Shown: piece by piece, positions 24,385 to 35,279 of the stretch
How positions within the stretch are numbered: position 1 is the first letter of the stretch
How the letters are laid out: each line of letters begins with the position of its first letter
Source: Mercurialis annua
Taxonomy: Eukaryota; Streptophyta; Magnoliopsida; Malpighiales; Euphorbiaceae
NCBI RefSeq assembly: GCF_937616625.2
Contig: NC_065575.1
Location: forward strand, 27,775,001-27,839,000
DNA: 64,000 bases
Direction of reading: 5' to 3'
Notes under the pieces: generated by a model
Database searches by the model: none
What the model saw: only the letters and a program-made list of their open reading frames with translations
What the model was told of the DNA's origin: nothing
Made by a program: the position numbers and the translations under genes

Positions 24385-27300
24385 AAACGTTTGGTTTTGT
24401 TTCGTAATATTTGTAAACGTTCGGCTTAAATCACTTAAAAGGTGAAATGTTTTGTTTTGTTTCGTAATGTTTGTAAACGTTTGGTTTAAATTGCTAAAAA
24501 GGTGAAACGCTTGGACTTATTTCGTAATGTTTGTAAACGTTTGGCTTAAATCTCTAATAATGTGAAACGTTTGGATTTGTTTCGTAACGTTTTAAACGTT
24601 TGGTTTTGTTTCGTAAAGTTTGTAAACGTTTAGCTTAAATCGCTAAAAAGGTGAAACGTTTGGTTTTGTTCCGTATCGTTTGTTATCGTTTGGCTTAAAT
24701 CGCTAAAAATGTGAAACTTTTGGATTTGTTTATAACGTTTCAAAAGTTTGGTTTTGTTTCGTAATGTTTGTAAACGATTGGCTTAAATCGCTAAAAGGTG
24801 AAACGATTGGTTTTGTTTCGTAACATTTGTAAATGTTTGGCTCAAATCGCTAAAATGGGGAAACGTTTGGATTTGTTTTGTAATGTTTGTAAACATTTTT
24901 TTTAAATCGCTAAAAAGGTGAAACGTTTGGTTTTGTTTCGTAACGTTTGTAAATGTTCGGCTTAAATCGCTAAAAATGTGAAACGTTTGTGTTTGCCTTA
25001 AATAGATAAAAAGGTTTCACGTTTGGATTTGTTTCGTAACCTTTGTAAACTTTTGGATTTGTTTTATAACGTTTGTAAACGTTTGGCTTAAATCGCTAAA
25101 AAGGCGAAACATTTGGTTTTGCTTCATAACCGTTGTAAACGTTTGGCTTAAATCGCTAAAAAGGGGAAACGTTTGGATTTGTTTCGTAATGTTTGTAAAC
25201 ATTTGGTTTAAATCACTTTAAAGGGCAAATATTTGGATTTATTTCGTACTGTTTGTAAACGTTTGGCTTAATACAAATCCAAACGTTTACGAAATGTTTA
25301 ACCTTTTTAGCGATTTAAGCTAAACGTTTACAAACGTTACGAAACCAATCCAAGCGTTTCACCTTTTTAGCAATTCTAGCCAAACGTTTACAAACGTTAC
25401 GTAACAAATCTAAACTTTTCACCTATTTAGCAATTTAATACAAATACGAAACAAATCCAAACGTTTCACCTTTTTAGCAATTTAAGCCAAACGTTTACAA
25501 ACGTTACGGAACAAATCCAAACGTTTCCCCATTTTAGCGATTTAAGGCAAAGGTTTACAAACGTTACGAAACAAATCCAAACGTTTCCCAATTTTAGCTA
25601 TTTAAGCCAAACATTTACAGACGTTACGAAACAAATCCAAACGGTTCGCCTTTTTTTCGATTTAATCCAAACGTTTACAAACGTTACGAAGAAACAAATC
25701 CAAATGCTTCATATTTTTAGCAATTTAAGCCAAACGTTTACAAACGTAACGAAACAAATCCAAACGTTTCCCTATTTAGCGATTTAAGCCAAACGTTTCA
25801 CCTTTTTAGCGATTTAAGCCAAATGTTTACAAAAGTTACGAAACCTTTTTAAGCCAAACGTATAAAAACAAAAAGTGAAACGTTTGGATTTGTTTCGTAA
25901 CGTTTGTAGACGTTTAGCTTAAATTCCTAAAAAGGTGAGACGCTTGGATTTGTTTCGTAACATTTGTAAATGTTTGGCTTAAATCGCTAAAAAGGTGAAA
26001 CGTTTGGATTTGTTTCGTAACATTTGTAAACGTTTGGCTTTGTTTCGTAACGTTTGTAAACGTTTGGCTTAAATCGCTAAAAATGTGAAACATTTGGATT
26101 TGTTTCGTAATGTTTTAAACGTTTGGATTAAATTGCTAAAACGGTGAAACGTTTGGATTTGTTTTGCAACGTTTGTAAACGTTTGATTTTGTTTCGTAAC
26201 GTTTGTAAACGTTTGCCTTAAATCGCAAAAAAGGTGAAACGTTTGGATTTTGCAAACGTTTGCAAACTTTACAAAACAAATCCAAATGTTTCATATTGTT
26301 AGCGATATAAGGCAAACGTTTACAAATGTTTGGATTTGTTTCGTAACGTTTGTAAACGTTCGGCTTAATTTGATGAAAAGGTAAAATGCTTGGATTTGTT
26401 TCGTAACGTTTGTAAACGTTTGGCTTCAATTGCTAAAAAGGTGAAACGTTTGGATTTGTTTCGTAACGTTTATAAACGTTTGGTTTTAATTTGTAACGTT
26501 TATAAATGTTTGGCTTAAATCGTTAAAAAATTGAAACGTTTGGTTTTCTTTTGTAACTTTTGTAAACGTTTGGCTCAAATCGCAAAAAAGGTGAAACGTT
26601 TGGTTTTGTTTTGTAACGTTTGTAAACGTTTGGCTTAAATTGCTAAAAAGGGGAAACATTTGGTTTTGTTTCGTAACATTTGTAAATGTTTGGCTTAAAT
26701 CGCTAAAAAGGTGAAACATTTGGATTTGTTTCGTAACTTTTGTAAACATTTGGCTTAAATAGCTAAAAAGGTGAAACGTTTGGTTTTGTTTCGTAACGTT
26801 TGTAAACATTTGGCTAAAATCGCTAAAAAGGTAAAACTGTTGGTTTTTTTAATAACGTTTGTAAATATTTGGCTTAAATCGCTAAAAAGGTGAAACGTTT
26901 GGCTTATATCGCGAAAAAGGTGAAACGTTTGGTTTTGTTTAGTAGAGTTTGTAAACTTTTGGCTTAAATTGCTAAAATGTGTAAACGTTTTGATTTATTT
27001 CATAACGTTTGTAAACGTTTGGCTTCAATCGCTAAAAAGGTGAAACGTTTGGATTTATTTCGTAACGTTTGTAAACGTTTGGCTTTGTTTTGTAATGTTT
27101 GTAAATGTTTGGCTCAAATAGCTAAAAAGGTGAAACGTTTGGTATTGTTTAGTAACGTTTGTAAACATTTGGCTTAAATCACTAAAAAGGTGATATGCTT
27201 AGATTTGTTTCGTAACGTTTGTAAACGTTTGGCTTAAATCGCTAAAAAGCGGAACGTTTGGATTTGTTTCGTAACGTTTTTAACATAATCTAACGTTTGG

Positions 27301-27880
27301 GTTTGTTTCGTAACGTTTGTAAACATTTGGATTCAATCACTAAAAAGGGGAAGCGTTTGGATTTGTTTCATAACGTTTGTAAACGTTTGGCTTTAATTGC
27401 TAAAAAGGTGAAACGTTAGATTATGTTTTGTAACGTTTGTAAACGTTTGGCTTAAATCGCTAAAAAGGTGAAATGCTTGGATTTGTTTCGTAACGTTTGT
27501 AAATGTTTTGCTTAAATCGTTAAAAAGGGGAAACGTTTGTCTTTGTTTTGTAACATTCGCAAACGTTTGGCTTAAATGGCTAAAAAGGTGAAACGCTTGG
27601 ATTTGTTTCGTAACGTTTGTAAACATTTGGCTTAAAAAGCTAAAAAGGGGAAACGTTTGGTTTTGTTTCGTAAAGTTTGTAAACGTTTGGCTAAAATTGC
27701 TAAAAAGGTGAAACTTTTGGTTTTGTTACATAACGTTTGGCTTAAATCGCTAAAAATGTGAAACGTTTGGCTTAAATCGCGAAAAAGGTGAAACGTTTGG
27801 TTTTGTTTCGTAGAGTTTGTAAACTTTTGGCTTAAATTGCTAAAATGTGTAAACGCTTTGATTTGTTTCGTAACGTTTAT
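24385..27880. repeat. 3.5-kb tandem duplication in satellite B, copy 2
   Basis: This is the direct neighbour of copy 1. I saw only a handful of differences, such as near 24777-24810, at 26128 (GGATTA for GGCTTA) and near 27001. The copies share the segment AAACGTTTGG at the joint, which is a satellite unit motif and suggests unequal exchange between units. Confidence 0.92.
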
Positions 27881-28707
27881 AAACGTTTGGCTTCAATCGC
27901 TAAAAAGGTGAAACGTTTGGATTTGTTTCGTAACGTTTGTTAAGGTTTGGTTTTGTATTGTAATATTTATAAACGTTTAACTGAAATCGCTAAAAAGGTG
28001 AAACGTTTTGTTTTGTTTTGTGACGTTTGTAAATGTTTGGCTCAAATAGCTAAAAAGGTGAAACGTTTGGCATTGTTTAGTAACGTTTGTAAACATTTGG
28101 CTTAAATCGCTAAAAAAGCGAAATGCTTGGGTTTGTTTCGTAACGTTTGGATTTGTTTCATAACGTTTGTAAACGTTTAGCTTAAATCGCTAAAATGGGG
28201 AAACATTTGGATTTGTTTCGTAACATTTGTAAACGTTTAGCTTAATTCGCTAAAAAGGGTAAACGTTTGGTTTTGTTTCGTAACGTTTGTAAACGTTCGG
28301 CTTAAATTGCTAAAAAGGTGAAATGCTAGGATTTGTTTCGTAACATTTGTAAACATTTGGCTTAAATCGCAAAAGGGAAACATTTGGATTTGTTTCGTAA
28401 CGTTTGTAAACGTTTTTCTTAAATCGCTAAAAAGGGTAAAACGTTTGGATTTGTTTCGTAACGTTTGTATACGTTCGGCTTAAATCGTTAAAAAGGTGAA
28501 ACGATTGGATTTGTTTCGTAACGTTTGTAAGAGTTTGGCTTCAATCGCTCAAAAGGGGAAACGTTTGGATTTGTTTCGTAACGTTTGTAAATGTTTGGTT
28601 TTGTTTCGTAACGTTTATAAACGTTTGGCTTAAATCGCTGAAAAGGTGAAACGTTAGATTTTGTTTTGTAACGTTTGTAAACATTTGGCCTAAATCGCTA
28701 AAAAGGT
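27590..28707. repeat. 1118-bp tandem duplication, copy 1
   Basis: Sequence here repeats at a distance of 1118 bp (for example AAACTTTTGGTTTTGTTACA at 27711 and 28829). Its first ~300 bp overlap the end of the second 3.5-kb copy, so that stretch exists three times in the window (near 24090, 27590 and 28708). Confidence 0.9.
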
Positions 28708-29825
28708 GAAACGCTTGGATTTGTTTCGTAACGTTTGTAAACATTTGGCTTAAAAAGCTAAAAAGGGGAAACGTTTGGTTTTGTTTCGTAAAGTTTGTAA
28801 ACGTTTGGCTAAAATTGCTAAAAAGGTGAAACTTTTGGTTTTGTTACATAACGTTTGGCTTAAATCGCTAAAAATGTGAAACGTTTGGCTTAAATCGCGA
28901 AAAAGGTGAAACGTTTGGTTTTGTTTCGTAGAGTTTGTAAACTTTTGGCTTAAATTGCTAAAATGTGTAAACGCTTTGATTTGTTTCGTAACGTTTATAA
29001 ACGTTTGGCTTCAATCGCTAAAAAGGTGAAACGTTTGGATTTGTTTCGTAACGTTTGTTAACGTTTGGTTTTGTATTGTAATATTTATAAACGTTTAACT
29101 GAAATCGCTAAAAAGGTGAAACGTTTTGTTTTGTTTTGTGACGTTTGTAAATGTTTGGCTCAAATAGCTAAAAAGGTGAAACGTTTGGCATTGTTTAGTA
29201 ACGTTTGTAAACATTTAGCTTAAATCGCTAAAAAAGCGAAATGCTTGGGTTTGTTTCGTAACGTTTGGATTTGTTTCATAACGTTTGTAAACGTTTAGCT
29301 TAAATCGCTAAAATGGGGAAACATTTGGATTTGTTTCGTAACATTTGTAAACGTTTAGCTTAATTCGCTAAAAAGGGTAAACGTTTGGTTTTGTTTCGTA
29401 ACGTTTGTAAACGTTCGGCTTAAATTGCTAAAAAGGTGAAATGCTAGGATTTGTTTCGTAACATTTGTAAACATTTGGCTTAAATCGCAAAAGGGAAACA
29501 TTTGGATTTGTTTCGTAACGTTTGTAAACGTTTTTCTTAAATCGCTAAAAAGGGTAAAACGTTTGGATTTGTTTCGTAACGTTTGTATACGTTCGGCTTA
29601 AATCGTTAAAAAGGTGAAACGATTGGATTTGTTTCGTAACGTTTGTAAGAGTTTGGCTTCAATCGCTAAAAAGGGGAAACGTTTGGATTTGTTTCGTAAC
29701 GTTTGTAAATGTTTGGTTTTGTTTCGTATCGTTTATAAACGTTTGGCTTAAATCGCTGAAAAGGTGAAACGTTAGATTTTGTTTTGTAACGTTTGTAAAC
29801 ATTTGGCCTAAATCGCTAAAAAGGT
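28708..29825. repeat. 1118-bp tandem duplication, copy 2
   Basis: Nearly identical to the preceding 1118 bp, with scattered single changes (for example GTATCG for GTAACG at 29728). It diverges from copy 1 after about 29825. Confidence 0.9.
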
Positions 29826-32800
29826 GAAAGGCTTGGATTTGTTTCGTAACTTTTGTAAATGTTTGGCTTAAATCGGTAAAAAGGATAAACGTTTGGCTTT
29901 GTGTTGTAAAATTTGCAAATGTTTGGCTATAATGGCTAAAAAGGGGAAACGCTTGGATTTGTTTCGTAACGTTTGTAAACATTTGGCTTAAATAGCTAAA
30001 AAGGTGAAACGTTTGGTTTTGTTTCGTAAAGTTTGTAAACGTTTGGCTAAAATTTCTAAAAAGGTGAAACTGTTGGTTTTGTTTCATAACGTTTGGCTTA
30101 AATCGCTAAAAATGTGAAACGTTTGGCTTAAATTGCGAAAAAGGTGAAACGTTTGGTTTTGTTCCGTAGAGTTTGTAAACGTTTGGCTTAAATAGCTAAA
30201 ATGTGTAAACGTTTTGATTTGTTTCGTAACGTTTGTAAACGTTTGGCTTAAACGTTTGGATTTGTTTTGTAATGTTTGTAAACGTTTGGTTTTGTTTTGT
30301 AACGTTTATAAACGCTTGGCTTAAATCGCTAAAAAGGTGAAACGTTTGGTTTAGTTTTGTAACTTCTGTAAACGTTTGGCTCAAATCGCTAAAAAGGTAA
30401 AACGTTTGGTTTTGTTTAGCAACGATTGTAAAAGTTTGGCTTCAATCGCTGAAAAGGTGAAATGCTTGGATTTGTTTCGTAATCTTTCTAAACGTTTGGC
30501 TTCAATCGCTAAAAAGGGGAAACATTTGGTTTTGTTTTGTAACATTAGTAAACTTTTGTCTTGTATCGCTAATAAGGTAAAACATTTGGATTCGTTTCGT
30601 AATGTTTGTAAGCATCTGGCATAAGTAGCTAAAAAGGTGAAACGTTTGATTTTATTTCGTAACGTTTGTAAACGTTTGGCCAAAATCGCTAAAAAGGTGA
30701 AACTGTTGGTATTGTTTAATAATGTTTGTAAACGTTTGGCTTAAATCGCTAAAATGGGGAAACGTTTGGCTTAAATCGCAAAAAAGGTGAAACGTTTGGT
30801 TTTGTTTCGTAGAGTTTGTAAACGTTTGGATTAAATTTGCTAAAATGTGTAAACGTTTTGATTTGTTTCGTAACGTTTGCAAACATTTGGCTTCAATCGC
30901 TTAAAAGGGGAAACGTTTGGATTTGTTTCGTAACGTTTGTAAACGTTTGGTTTAGTTTTGTACTGTTTATAAACGTTTAGCTTAAATCGCTAAAAAGGTT
31001 AAACATTTGGTTTTGTTTTGTAACGTTTGTAAACGTTTGCTCAATTCGCTAAAAAGATGAATTATTTAGTTTTATTTTGTAACGTTTGTAAACGTTTGGC
31101 TTAAATCGCAAAAAAGGCGAAACGTTTGGTTTTGTTTCGTAACGTTTGTAAACATTTGGCTTAAATTGCTAAAAAGGTGAAACGTTTGGATTTGTTTCTT
31201 AGCGTTTGTAAACGTTTGGCTTAATTCGCTAAAAAGGTAAAACGTTTGGATTTGTTTCGTAACGTTTGTAAGCATTCGGCTTAAATTGATAAAAATGTGA
31301 AATGTTTGGATTTATTTTGTAAAGTTTGTAAACGTTTTGCTAAAATCGCTAAAAAGGTGAAACGTTTGGCTTAAATGGCGAAAAAGGTGAAACGTTTGGT
31401 TTTTTTCGTAGAGTTTGTAAACGTTTGGGTTAAACTGCTAAAATGTGTAAACGTTTTGATTTGTTTTGTAATGTTTGTAAACGTTTGGCTTCAATCGCTA
31501 AAAAGGTGAAACATTTTGATTTGTTTCGTAACATTTGTAAACGTTTGGTTTTGTATCGTAAAGTTTGTAAACGTTTGGCTTAAATCGCTAAAAAGGTGAA
31601 ACGTTTGGTTTTTGTTTTGTAACGTTTGTAAACGTTTGGCTCAAATCGCTAAAAAGGTGAAATGTTTGGTTTTGAAAAGTAACGTTTGTAAACGTTTGGC
31701 TTAAATCGCTAAAAAGGTGAAATGCTTGGATTTGTTTCGCAACGTTTGTAAACGTTTGGCTTAAATCGCTAATAACGGGAAACGTTTGCCTTTGTTTCGT
31801 AACATTTGTAAACGTTTGGCATATATCGCTAAAAAGGTGAAACATTTGGATTTGTTTCGTAACGTTTGTAAACATTTGGCTTAAATAGCTAAAAAGGTGA
31901 AACAATTGGTTTTAATTCGTAACGTTGGTAAACGTTTGGCTAAAATTGCTAAAAAGGTGAAACTGTTGGTTTTGTTTCATAACGTTTGTAAACGTTTGGC
32001 TTAAATCGCTAAAAAGGTGAAACGTTTGGCTTAAATCACGAAAAAGGTCAAACGAAAGGTTTTGTTTCGTAACATTTGAAAACGCTTGGCTTAAATTGCT
32101 AAAAGGTGGAACATTTGGATTTGTTTGTAACGTTTTAAACGTTTGGATTTGTTTCGAAATGTTTGGATTTGTTTTGTAACGTTTGTAAACGTTTGGCTTT
32201 AATCACTAAAATTTAATTTGTTTCGTAACGTTTGTAAACGTTTGGCTTAGATCGCTAAATAGGTGTAACTTTTGAATTTTTTTCGTAACGTTTTTAAACG
32301 TTCGGTTTAAATTGCTAAAAAGGTGAAATGCTTGGATTTATTTTGTAATGTTTGTAAACGTTTGGCTTCAATCGCTAGAAAGGTGAAACGTTTGAATTTG
32401 TTTCGTAACGTTTGTAAACGTTTGGTTACTTTTCGTAACGTTTATAAACATTTGGCTTAAATTGATAAAAAGGTGAAACGTTTGGTTTTGTTTTGTATGG
32501 TTTGTAAACGTTTGGCTCTAATCGATAAAAAGGTGAAACGTTTGTAAACGTTTGACTTAAATCGCTAAAAAGGTGAAATGCTTGGATTTGTTTCGTAATG
32601 TTTTTAAACGTTTTGCTTAAATTGCTAAAAAGATGAAACATTTGGCATTGTTTCGTAACATTTGTAAACGTTTGGCTTAAATAGCTAAAAAGGTGAAACG
32701 TTTGGATTTGTTCCGTAGCGTTTGTAAACATTTGGCTTAAATAGCTAAAAACGTGAAACGTTTGGTTATGTTTCGTAAGTTTGTAAACGTTTGGCTAAAA

Positions 32801-34528
32801 TCGCTAAAAAGGTGAAAGTGTTGGTTTTGTTTCATAACATTTGTAAACGTTTGGCTTAAATCGCTAAAAAGGTGAAAGGTTTGGCTTAAATGGAGAAAAG
32901 GTGAAATGATTGGTTTTGTTTCGTAAAGTTTGTAAACGTTTTATTTTGTTTCGTAACGTTTGTAAACGTTTGGCTTAAATTGCTAAAAAGGTGAAACGTT
33001 TGGATTTGTTTTATAACGTTTGTAAACATTTGGCTAAGATCGCAAAAATTGGGAAACGTTTGGATTTGTTTCATAACGTTTGTAGATGTTTGGTTAAAAT
33101 TCCTAAAAAGGTGAAACGATTGGATTTGTTTTGTAACATTTGGAAACGTTTGGCTTAAATCGTTTAAAAGAGGAAACGTTTGCAATTGTTTCATAACGTT
33201 TGTAAACGTTTGGCTTCAATCGCTAAAAAGGCGAAACATTTGGATTTGTTTCGTAAATTTTTGGCTTAAATCGCCAAAAAGGCGAAATGTTTGGTTTTGT
33301 TTCGTATCCTTTATAAACGTTCAGCTTAAGTCGCCAAAAAGGTGGAACGGTTGGATGTGTTTTGTAATGTTTTAAACGTTTGGAGATGTTTCGAAATGTT
33401 TGGACTTGTTTCGAAACGTTTTAATTTGTTTCGTAATGTTTGTAAACGTTTGGCTTCAATCACTAAAATACGATTTGTTTCTTAGCGTTTGTAAACATTT
33501 CGCTTAAATCACTAAAAAGGTAAAACGTTTGGATTTGTTTCGTAACGTTTGTAAACGTTTGGATTTATTTTGTAACGTTTGTAAACGTTTGGCTTAAATT
33601 GCTAAAAAGGTGAAACACTTGGATTTGTTTCGTAACGTTTGTAAACGTTTGGATTAAATCGCTAAAAGGTGAAATGTTTGGTTTTGTTAATGTTTGTTTG
33701 GCTTATATCTCTAAAAAGGTGAAACGTTTGGATTTGTTTCGTATTGTTTGTAAACGTTTGGCTTAAATTGCTAAAAAGGTGAAATGTTTGGATTTGTTTC
33801 GTAACGTTTGTAAGCGTTTGGCTTAAATCACTAAAAATGTGAATCATTTTGATTTATTTCGTAACGTTTGTAAATGTTTCGCTTAAATCGCTAAAAGGGG
33901 AAACGTTTGGTTTTGTTTTGTGACGTTTGTAAACGTTTGGCCTAAATTGCTAAAAAGGTGAAACGTTTAGATTTGTTTCGTAACGTTTGTAAACGTTTGG
34001 CTTAAATCGCTAAAATGGAAAACATTTGACTTAAATCGCTAAAATGGAAAACGTTTGGATTTGTTTCTTAACGTTTGTAAACGTTTGGCTTATATCCCTA
34101 AAATGGGGAAACGTTTGGATTTGTTTCGTAAAATTTGTAAACGTTTGGCTTAAATCGCTAAAAATGTGAAACGTTTGGATTTATTTCGTAACATTTTAAC
34201 GTTTGGATTAAATCGGTAAAAGGTGAAACATTTGGATTTGTTTCGTAACGTTTGTAAACGTTTGGCTTAAATTGATAAAAAGGTGAAATGCTTGGATTTG
34301 TTTCGTAACGTTTGTAAACGTTTGGCTTAAATCGCTAAAAATGTGAAACGTTTGGTTTTTTTTAGTAACGTTTGTAAACGTTTGGCTTAAATGTCTAAAA
34401 AGGTGAAACGCTTGGATTTGTTTCCTAACGTTTGTAAACGTTTGGCTTAAATCGCTAAAAAGGGGAAACTTTTGGATTTGTTTCGTAACATTTGTAAACG
34501 TTTGGCTTAAATTGCTAAAAAGGTGAAA

Positions 34529-34662
34529 AATTATTTTAATCAAATCAAACCAATCAAAACTCACCGGTTCAGTCGGTTAATTCGGTCGGCCGGTTTTTCT
34601 CACCCCAAATAGAAGGAGTACTATCTATTGCGAGTAGTAGCCGCGTATTACTCACGCTCTGA
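34529..34662. other. Unidentified 134-bp insert in satellite B
   Basis: This is non-satellite sequence between two reverse-oriented satellite stretches. It contains an ACCGGTTCAGTCGGTTAATT-type CGGTT-rich stretch and an imperfect inverted repeat around GCGAGTAGTAGCCGCG (34629-34656). I found no flanking direct repeat or terminal inverted repeat that would identify it. It may be a fragment of a DNA transposon or other dispersed repeat. Confidence 0.6.
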
Positions 34663-34865
34663 TCGTAAAGTTGGTAAAAGTTTGGCTTAAATCGCTAAAA
34701 AAGTGAAGCGTTTGGATTTGTTTCGTAACGTTTGTAAACATTTGGCATAAATTGCTAAAAAGGCGAAATGTTTGCCTTTGTGTCGTAACCTTTGTAAACG
34801 TTTTGCTTAAATAGCTAAAAAGGCAAAACGTTTGGATCTGTTTCGTAGCGTTTGTAAACGTTTGG
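34663..34865. repeat. Satellite B remnant between two inserts
   Basis: Slightly more than three 60-bp units in reverse orientation (CTTAAATCGCTAAAAA pattern), bounded by the two foreign pieces. Confidence 0.93.
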
Positions 34866-35279
34866 GTTTATCCAATTTCCCGACGGATTTTTTGGGTTTA
34901 GCGACGGATTTAGTCCATCCCTAAACCCAACCAAAATGTTAAAAGGACGGATTTGGCGACAAATTAATCCGTCGCCAAATGGGGACGGATAGTAATCTGT
35001 CGCTAAAGTCGTCGTCATTTGGCGACGGGCTTTGGCGGCAGATTATTATTCGTTACCATTCTGTCGCCAAATCCGTCTTGGAACATCGCCACACGCGTCG
35101 TCTGGCGATGAGATTAGTGACGGTCCTTCGCCATTTGGCGACGGATAACATGGGGCGTCGCTAATTTATTTTTCGACGCCGCATTTGCCGAAGGACGCCG
35201 TCGGGTAAGCATTTCCCGACGGATTTGGGCTTTTTAGCGACGGAAAAATCCGTCGCTAAAAAGCTGCTTTTTAGTAGTT
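34866..35279. mobile_element. Fragment with CACTA-like subterminal GCGACGGAT repeats
   Basis: 414 bp of foreign sequence carries about a dozen copies of GCGACGGAT, CCGACGGAT, TCCGTCGCTAAA or close variants in both directions, plus a perfect hairpin near its right end. Dense short direct and inverted repeats of this type are typical of subterminal regions of plant CACTA DNA transposons. The right edge TTTTTAGTAGTT is weakly like a CACTA terminal repeat. No matching left terminus or 3-bp target duplication is visible, so it is probably truncated. Satellite orientation is reverse on the left and forward on the right. Confidence 0.5.
35231..35262. repeat. Perfect 14-bp inverted repeat with AAAA loop
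   Basis: Arms TTTTTAGCGACGGA and TCCGTCGCTAAAAA are separated by four A residues. It lies about 17 bp from the right edge of the foreign fragment and uses its GCGACGGA motif. Confidence 0.95.

Larger units (their letters stand above)
18408..34528. repeat. Satellite B array, block 1 (60-bp unit, mixed orientation)
   Basis: This is an AT-rich tandem array with a strict 60-bp period. One strand reads AAACGTTTACAAACGTTACG, AAACAAATCCAAACG, TTTCACCTTTTTAGCG and ATTTAAGCC in order. About 270 units are present. Orientation is forward at 18408-18960, reverse to ~19135, forward to ~20707, reverse to ~21775, forward to ~22375, then mostly reverse to the end with short forward patches (for example 22753-22830). 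It carries nested higher-order duplications. Shortened units are common. No gene is present. Confidence 0.97.

Noticed and set aside
29659..30087. 142-codon open frame and many similar ones in satellite B (FTNVTKQ...FHLFSDLSQT)
   Set aside because: The 60-bp unit is divisible by three and lacks stops in some frames, giving 20-residue repeats wherever units are intact. Frame length depends only on chance mutations.
34620..34660. Possible viral-type origin hairpin around GCGAGTAGTAGCCGCG
   Set aside because: The inverted repeat is imperfect and lacks a TAATATTAC-type loop. No Rep-like frame is nearby.
34979..35164. 61-codon frame in the CACTA-like fragment
   Set aside because: It runs through short GCGACGGAT repeats and has no protein resemblance.
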